From positions 1 to 39,860 of the forward strand of contig NZ_JAELTT010000040.1 in NCBI RefSeq assembly GCF_016428975.1: a stretch of DNA of 39,860 bases, in the 5' to 3' direction. A model generated the notes under the pieces. The model made no database searches, had not been told where the DNA came from, and saw only the letters and a list, made by a program, of their open reading frames with translations. Both the position numbers and the translations under genes were made by a program. The stretch's first letter is position 1, and each line of letters opens with the position of its first letter. Positions 35,432 to 39,860 of the stretch are shown here, in pieces. The stretch comes from Dyella sp. ASV21 (GTDB lineage: Bacteria > Pseudomonadota > Gammaproteobacteria > Xanthomonadales > Rhodanobacteraceae).

Positions 35432-36025
35432 GTGGACAAGCCCAGCGCGCCCGCGTGCGAGCGCAATCGCGACCCCATTCTCGACGTACTGCGCACCCAT
35501 CTGGCCGATCGCCGCCAGGTACTGGAGATCGGCAGCGGCACCGGCCAGCATGCCGTGCACTTTGCCGCCGCCCTGCCGCACCTCAGCTGGCAATGTTCCG
35601 ACCGGGTGGAGAACTTGCCGGGCATCGGCCTGTGGCTGGACGAAGCAGGATTGCCCAATACGCCCCCTCCCATCCCGTTGGACGTCAGCGGAACGTGGCC
35701 GCCGCATCGCTACGATGCCGTGTTCAGCGCCAATACCCTGCACATCATGAGCTGGGACGAAGTGGAGCAATTGTTCGATCACCTGGCCGAGGTCACCACC
35801 GAAGACGCCAGGCTGCTGATCTACGGCCCCTTCAACTACGGCGGACGCTACAGCAGCGACAGCAACGCCGCGTTCGACCAGTGGTTGCAGGCGCGCGGCA
35901 CGCATATGCGCATCCGCGATGCCGAGGCCATTGACGCGCTGGCCGAAGTGGCCGGCTTCGACCTGATCGACGATATCGCCATGCCGGCCAATAACCGCAC
36001 ACGGGTGTGGCAGCGAGTGCGCTAG
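35432..36025 (+). CDS. DUF938 SAM-dependent methyltransferase-like protein
   Basis: 197 residues. The DUF938 pattern is clear: an N-terminal ERNRDPILDVLRTHL, SAM motif I VLEIGSGTGQHAVHFA near residue 32, CSDRVENLPGI, FSANTLHIMSW near residue 105, and LIYGPFNYGGRYSSDSNAAF. The substrate is unknown. The start is a GTG directly abutting the previous gene's TAA, with no room for its own leader, so translation probably depends on termination of the small membrane-protein gene. Confidence 0.88.
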   Translation: MDKPSAPACERNRDPILDVLRTHLADRRQVLEIGSGTGQHAVHFAAALPHLSWQCSDRVENLPGIGLWLDEAGLPNTPPPIPLDVSGTWPPHRYDAVFSANTLHIMSWDEVEQLFDHLAEVTTEDARLLIYGPFNYGGRYSSDSNAAFDQWLQARGTHMRIRDAEAIDALAEVAGFDLIDDIAMPANNRTRVWQRVR

Positions 36026-36061
36026 GCGCGACGGTTGGCATTTGCCCGGGAAGGCGTCAGG

Positions 36062-36514
36062 ATGCGCGTTATGGCGCCTCTTCTCCGCGCTCATCCCATC
36101 ATGCGACCCTACGTGCAAGCCATCGATACGCTCACCCCCTGCCCTTGCGGCAACAATGCCGGCTACGCCCATTGCTGCGGCCCGCTGCACGAGGGCGGCA
36201 TAGCGACCACGGCCGAGCAACTGATGCGTTCGCGTTACAGCGCCTATGTGCTCAAGCGCGAGGATTATCTGCTTGCCACCTGGCATGCCAGCACGCGCCC
36301 CGCCCACCTCAAGCTCTCCGCGCAACAGCCGGCCCCCACTTGGCTGGGGCTCACCGTGAAGCGTCATGAAAGCGAAGACGACCAGGCGACGGTGGAGTTC
36401 ATCGCCCGACTGCGCTACGGCGGCGGCAAGGCGCAGCGCATGCAGGAAATCAGTCACTTCGTGCGCGAGCAGGGGCGCTGGTTCTACGTGGACGGCGAGT
36501 TCATCGAACCCTGA
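36062..36514 (+). CDS. YchJ family protein
   Basis: 150 residues. A SEC-C-like zinc-binding start contains Cys27, Cys29, Cys38 and Cys39 (CPCGNNAGYAHCCGPLH), then AEQLMRSRYSAYVLKREDYL and an NTF2-like domain ending HFVREQGRWFYVDGEFIEP. Function is uncharacterised. The ATG at 36062 is chosen for the GGAAGG seven bases upstream; ATGs at 36071 and 36101 are alternatives and leave the conserved part intact. Confidence 0.9.
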   Translation: MRVMAPLLRAHPIMRPYVQAIDTLTPCPCGNNAGYAHCCGPLHEGGIATTAEQLMRSRYSAYVLKREDYLLATWHASTRPAHLKLSAQQPAPTWLGLTVKRHESEDDQATVEFIARLRYGGGKAQRMQEISHFVREQGRWFYVDGEFIEP

Positions 36515-36540
36515 GGCGCCTGCCGCAACGCTGCGAGCAC

Positions 36541-37308
36541 CTAGATGCTCGCGCCAAACGGCAGCGCGGTTTCGCCCAGCTCCTTTCCGAACGGACCAAA
36601 GCGCCGCTCCACCACCACGCCGCGTCCTTGATGGTCCACGGCGACCACGGTGCTCGCTCGCGTACCGTAATGCTCGCCGCGAATGAATGCCGAGGACAGC
36701 CAGCGCTCGCGCTCCAGACCTATCCCGGTATCCGGCAGCTGGTCGTCGGGGTAGACACGCGGGTCGGCCAGCGCCGCAAACAGCGGCGCGAATTCATCGT
36801 CCTGGCCGGCATCCAGCCACGCCTGCACATGCGCCATCAAGGCGCGCGTCTTGGGCCAGGGCGTGTTGAAGTCGGCATTGGACAGGCCATGCACGCCCGG
36901 TGTAATCGCCTGTCCGCGCGCGTCCGGCCGGTTGCCCAGATAGAAGCCATGCCGCGCATCGAAGGTGAGCAGGTTGAACGGTCGGTAGTCCGCGGCCGTG
37001 CGCAGCAACGCTTGGGCATGCGCGTTGGCGTCGGCCTCACCGGCAAGGTAGTCCAGCGCCAGCAGGCCACGCGAGCGTCCCAGCTGCGGGTCGCGCGGAT
37101 CGCGCACATTGGTGACCACACTGCAGCGTCCGCTGTCGGTCACGCCCAGCCAGGTGCCGCCAGCCTCCAGATCCTTGCCCGCGATGATCGCCGGCTGCTG
37201 CCAACGCGCCAACTCCGCACTGGGTCGCGCATGGAACTCATCGCGATTGCCCGCCAGCAGCAGGCGCCAACGGGGGTGCACATTCCATGCGAAAGCGATC
37301 AGACACAT
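36541..37308 (-). CDS. NRDE family protein (TANGO2-like)
   Basis: 255 residues starting MCLIAFAW, with Cys2 in the conserved position for an Ntn-hydrolase-type fold, and the family signature AGNRDEFHARP at 19–29. Other blocks are GGTWLGVTDSGRCSVVTNVR near residue 65 and HYGTRASTVVAV near residue 215. The human homologue TANGO2 affects heme or lipid handling; the bacterial role is unknown. The start is taken at 37308 because Cys2 is conserved; the frame stays open upstream. It lies 52 bases after the two-domain methylglyoxal synthase gene. Confidence 0.9.
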   Translation of the reverse strand: MCLIAFAWNVHPRWRLLLAGNRDEFHARPSAELARWQQPAIIAGKDLEAGGTWLGVTDSGRCSVVTNVRDPRDPQLGRSRGLLALDYLAGEADANAHAQALLRTAADYRPFNLLTFDARHGFYLGNRPDARGQAITPGVHGLSNADFNTPWPKTRALMAHVQAWLDAGQDDEFAPLFAALADPRVYPDDQLPDTGIGLERERWLSSAFIRGEHYGTRASTVVAVDHQGRGVVVERRFGPFGKELGETALPFGASI

Positions 37309-37360
37309 CGCTGCATTGTCGGCCAGTTCACGTGCAGGTGCCAGCGCGGGCGCGCATGAC

Positions 37361-38236
37361 TCAAGCGGCGCGTTGCGCGCGCAGCGGTACCGACGTGGCC
37401 CAGCGCGCGGCAACCTTGGGCGAGGTCAGGCACACCGCTTCGTCGGTGCGCGTGGTGACGGCGCGTTCCAATAGCTGGATATCCGCCTCATGCTGGCGCG
37501 CCACGTGCGGATCTTCAAAGAAGATCACGCGCTGGCAGCGACGCTCCAACACCAGATCGGCAATTTGCGCATCGCCACCCATCGGGCCACTCTGGTAACG
37601 CGCCACCCACGGCTGATCCTTCGGCCAGCCGCGACTCCAGGCCAGTTCGTTGAGGCGCTGGCCAGTGGTGCCGGTGCCTACGCGATGCGCGAAACGCGAC
37701 AGCACATCGAAATACTCATCGGCGAACGCCAACATCTGAGGCTTCATCGCATCGTGCGCGATCAAGGCCACGGTGTGACTTTGCAGATCGTGAAACACAT
37801 TCGCACCCGGGTCTGGCGCAAAGCCGGCGTGGATGCGCTCGAACTCCACCCAATCGCGCGCCGATGCCACCGTGGACACGAACGGCTTGCCGTGAATCAC
37901 GCACTGCCGCTTGAGCGCCACGGCTTCGGGGAAGATGGACGAAGGGTCGACCGGATCGATCAGGTACACCGCGCCATCGAGCGTACGCTCGTCGCCCAAC
38001 CCCACCACTTCGGCCACCAGCTTCATCAGGCCGCCCTCGCGGCCATAGGGGTAGCGACGCAGGCCAGGGTATTCCTCCAGATGACCTACGCGACGGATCG
38101 CATCGTAGGTACGCCCCACCGCGTGCAGGCCCAGACCCAGCTCGCGTATGCCCGCCTCGCTGGCACGCAGCCAGCGGAACAGCGCGGCATCGGCATGCGC
38201 ATGGTGAAGTTGATTGGCGGCAAGACCCAGACGCAT
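37361..38236 (-). CDS. Two-domain methylglyoxal synthase (degenerate + active domains)
   Basis: 291 residues, about twice the usual ~150. The C-terminal half (155–285) matches E. coli MgsA: VALIAHDAMKPQM (His161, Asp162), phosphate loop GTGTTG (187–192), SGPMGGD with catalytic-type Asp222, and IFFEDPHVARQHEAD (His249, Asp252). The enzyme makes methylglyoxal from dihydroxyacetone phosphate. The N-terminal half (1–135) follows the same plan (LAANQLHH, VGRTYDAI, GREGGLM, YLIDPVDP, PFVSTVASARDWVE), but His/Asp are Asn8/Gln9 and the catalytic Asp is Leu70. AAGGGA nine bases before 38236 sets the start; 38320 would add a dubious signal-like leader. Confidence 0.82.
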   Translation of the reverse strand: MRLGLAANQLHHAHADAALFRWLRASEAGIRELGLGLHAVGRTYDAIRRVGHLEEYPGLRRYPYGREGGLMKLVAEVVGLGDERTLDGAVYLIDPVDPSSIFPEAVALKRQCVIHGKPFVSTVASARDWVEFERIHAGFAPDPGANVFHDLQSHTVALIAHDAMKPQMLAFADEYFDVLSRFAHRVGTGTTGQRLNELAWSRGWPKDQPWVARYQSGPMGGDAQIADLVLERRCQRVIFFEDPHVARQHEADIQLLERAVTTRTDEAVCLTSPKVAARWATSVPLRAQRAA

Positions 38237-38578
38237 GCGTAGATTTCCCTTAAAAGTCGAGCAGGCCACCACCAACGTGAGCCCAAGACAGGCGACGCAC
38301 GACCCCCAGGCCAGCAGCACGGACGGCCTGACCTCGTTTGAGGGCTATTGGAGTGGCACGAAGGATTCTACCTACAACGCCTTCCGCGACAATGACAAAC
38401 TCAGGCGCACCACGCGTACTCGCGCCTGTGCACAGGGCGTAGCATGCATATGCCTCGCCGTGCGCTGGCCTGTACCCGCAGCCGCCGTCGCGCCTGCGTC
38501 GTGCCATGGCGTCATCGGCTTGCCTTACGCGACGCATGGCGATTGCGTGACTTTTCGCGCCCGGGAGCACGGGTGAAC
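38237..38578. other. Divergent intergenic region, mgs-like / MFS
   Basis: About 340 bases between divergent genes. The plus-strand frame of the MFS gene stays open upstream to 38444, but that extension is Arg/Cys-rich and not membrane-like, so it is probably not translated. No repeat, palindrome or convincing promoter hexamer pair was found; it presumably holds promoters for both genes. Confidence 0.4.
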
Positions 38579-39860
38579 ATGCATTCACTTTCATTCAGCA
38601 GGCAGCACGCGATGGCTGATTCACCCCGCACGTCCCCTCGCGCCAAAGTCGCGGCCGTGTTCCGCGTCACGGCGGGCAACTTCCTTGAGCAGTTCGACTT
38701 CTTCCTGTTCGGCATCTACGCCAAGCAGATCGCCTCGGTGTTCTTTCCCTCGGACAACGAGTACGCCTCGCTGATGCTCACCTTTGCCACGTTCGGCATC
38801 GGTTTTCTCATGCGTCCCCTCGGTGCCATCGTGCTCGGCTCGTACATCGACCGGGTCGGGCGTCGCCAAGGCCTTATCGTCACGCTGGCGATCATGGCCA
38901 GCGGCACCTTGCTGATCGCCTTCGTGCCCGGCTACGCCACCATCGGCATCCTGGCGCCCATCGTGGTGATGATTGGTCGCCTGCTGCAGGGCTTTTCCGC
39001 GGGCGCCGAGCTGGGTGGCGTGTCGGTGTACCTGGCCGAGATGGCCACGCCCGGTCGCAAGGGCTTCTATACGAGCTGGCAGTCCGCCAGCCAGCAGGTG
39101 TCGGTGATCGTCGCGGCGATGTTGGGCTTCGCGCTCAATTCATGGCTGAGTACCACGCAGATCGCCGCCTGGGGCTGGCGTATTCCGTTCCTGATCGGCT
39201 GACTGATCGTGCCGATGATCTTCCTGCTGCGGCGCAATCTGCAGGAAACGGAAGAGTACGCACGCCGCCAGCATCGCCCGAGCATGGGCGAGGTAATGTC
39301 CACGCTGGGGCACCACTGGGGCGCCGTGCTCGGCGGCATGCTGCTGGTCGCCATGACCACCACCAGCTTCTACCTGATTACCGTCTACACCCCGACCTTT
39401 GGCACCACCCTGGGGCTCAGCACCACCGATAGCCTGTTGGTGACCCTGTGCGTGGCCGCGTCCAACTTCTTCTGGCTACCCATCGGCGGCGCGCTTTCGG
39501 ATCGCATCGGCCGCATGCCCGTGCTGCTGGCGATGACGGGGCTGAACGTGGCCACGGCCTATCCGGCACTGTGGATGCTCGCCCAGAATCCCAGCTTCAC
39601 CAGCATGCTGCTCGTCTTGCTGTGGTTCTCCTTCATGTACGGCATGTACAACGGCGCCATGCTGGCGGCCCTGACCGAGTTGATGCCGGCCGCGGTACGC
39701 GTGGCGGGCTTCTCGCTGGCGTATAGCCTGGCCACGGCGGTGTTTGGCGGCTTTACCGCCAATATCGCCACATGGCTGATCCATACCACCGGCGACAAGG
39801 CCTCGCCCGGTTACTGGATGTCGTTCGCGGCGGCCTGCGCGTTCAGCGCCACCCTGGTGC
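38579..39860 (+). pseudogene. MHS-type MFS transporter interrupted by in-frame TGA, cut by window end
   Basis: Reads as one continuous metabolite:H+ symporter (MHS family, CitA/TcuC-like): [20 protein letters not shown], motif [11 protein letters not shown], and [20 protein letters not shown]. After [10 protein letters not shown] a TGA occurs at 39200–39202, then the same frame continues without further stops: LIVPMIFLLRRNLQETEEYA, then helices and a second DRIGRMPV motif to the window edge. Relatives usually have Cys here (LIGCLI), so one base change (TGC to TGA) explains it. It could be a nonsense mutation, a sequencing error, or readthrough. Start 38579 or 38612. Confidence 0.85.

Noticed and set aside
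38237-38320. Longer methylglyoxal synthase start giving a lipoprotein-like leader
   Set aside because: The 38236 start has a good ribosome binding site; the enzyme is cytoplasmic and no lipobox fits well.
39200-39202. Selenocysteine at the TGA of the MHS transporter
   Set aside because: A Cys-position TGA is suggestive, but no stable hairpin of SECIS type is evident just downstream and transporters of this family are not known selenoproteins.

Overview
This window is very GC-rich, densely coded gammaproteobacterial chromosome. Gene content points to the Xanthomonadales, most likely the Rhodanobacteraceae (Dyella/Luteibacter/Rhodanobacter-like). The grounds are a fis–purH block preceded by a DUF3426 zinc-ribbon gene, DUF2782 beside polA, a large TonB-dependent receptor, and an intergenic repeat of a kind I recall from Xanthomonadales. 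That placement is inference; no rRNA or other marker is present. I see no tRNA, CRISPR array, IS element or prophage.

Layout. 1–3.7 kb: DUF3426 membrane protein, fis, a YjaB-type acetyltransferase and purH. 3.7–4.1 kb: a gene-free stretch full of hairpins. 4.1–6.1 kb: a divergent SBF-like transporter / LysR pair resembling yfeH/yfeR. 6.1–7.8 kb: a glutathione S-transferase facing a two-gene minus-strand unit (DUF2782, EamA). 7.9–14.8 kb: nucleic-acid genes: polA, an RlmI-like rRNA methyltransferase, a DUF2252 protein and rmuC. 14.8–18.0 kb: poorly characterised genes: a small low-complexity protein, an exported Pro/Ala-rich protein, a methyltransferase and a secreted TonB_C-like protein. 18.2–24.0 kb: folE followed by three overlapping genes for a condensin-like complex of the MksF–MksE–MksB type, then an exported EF-hand protein whose start overlaps the SMC stop. 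24.1–28.5 kb: MFS exporter plus DUF1993, a FrnE-like DsbA protein and a COG2509 FAD oxidoreductase. 28.7–31.8 kb: TonB-dependent receptor with tandem terminator hairpins. 31.8–36.5 kb: dinG–hutD, NnrU, a tiny membrane protein, a DUF938 methyltransferase and YchJ. 36.5–38.2 kb, minus strand: an NRDE protein and a two-domain methylglyoxal synthase. 38.6 kb to the end: an MHS-type MFS transporter interrupted by one in-frame TGA and cut by the window edge.

Best candidates for something new: (1) the folE–mksFEB-like–EF-hand cluster, with no adjacent JetD/MksG nuclease; (2) the fused tandem methylglyoxal synthase, whose N-terminal copy has lost its catalytic residues while the C-terminal copy keeps them; (3) the hairpin-rich element after purH; and (4) the single-codon interruption of the MHS transporter, where homologues are expected to carry Cys. 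All homology statements come from reading the translations and from family knowledge; no database search was run.
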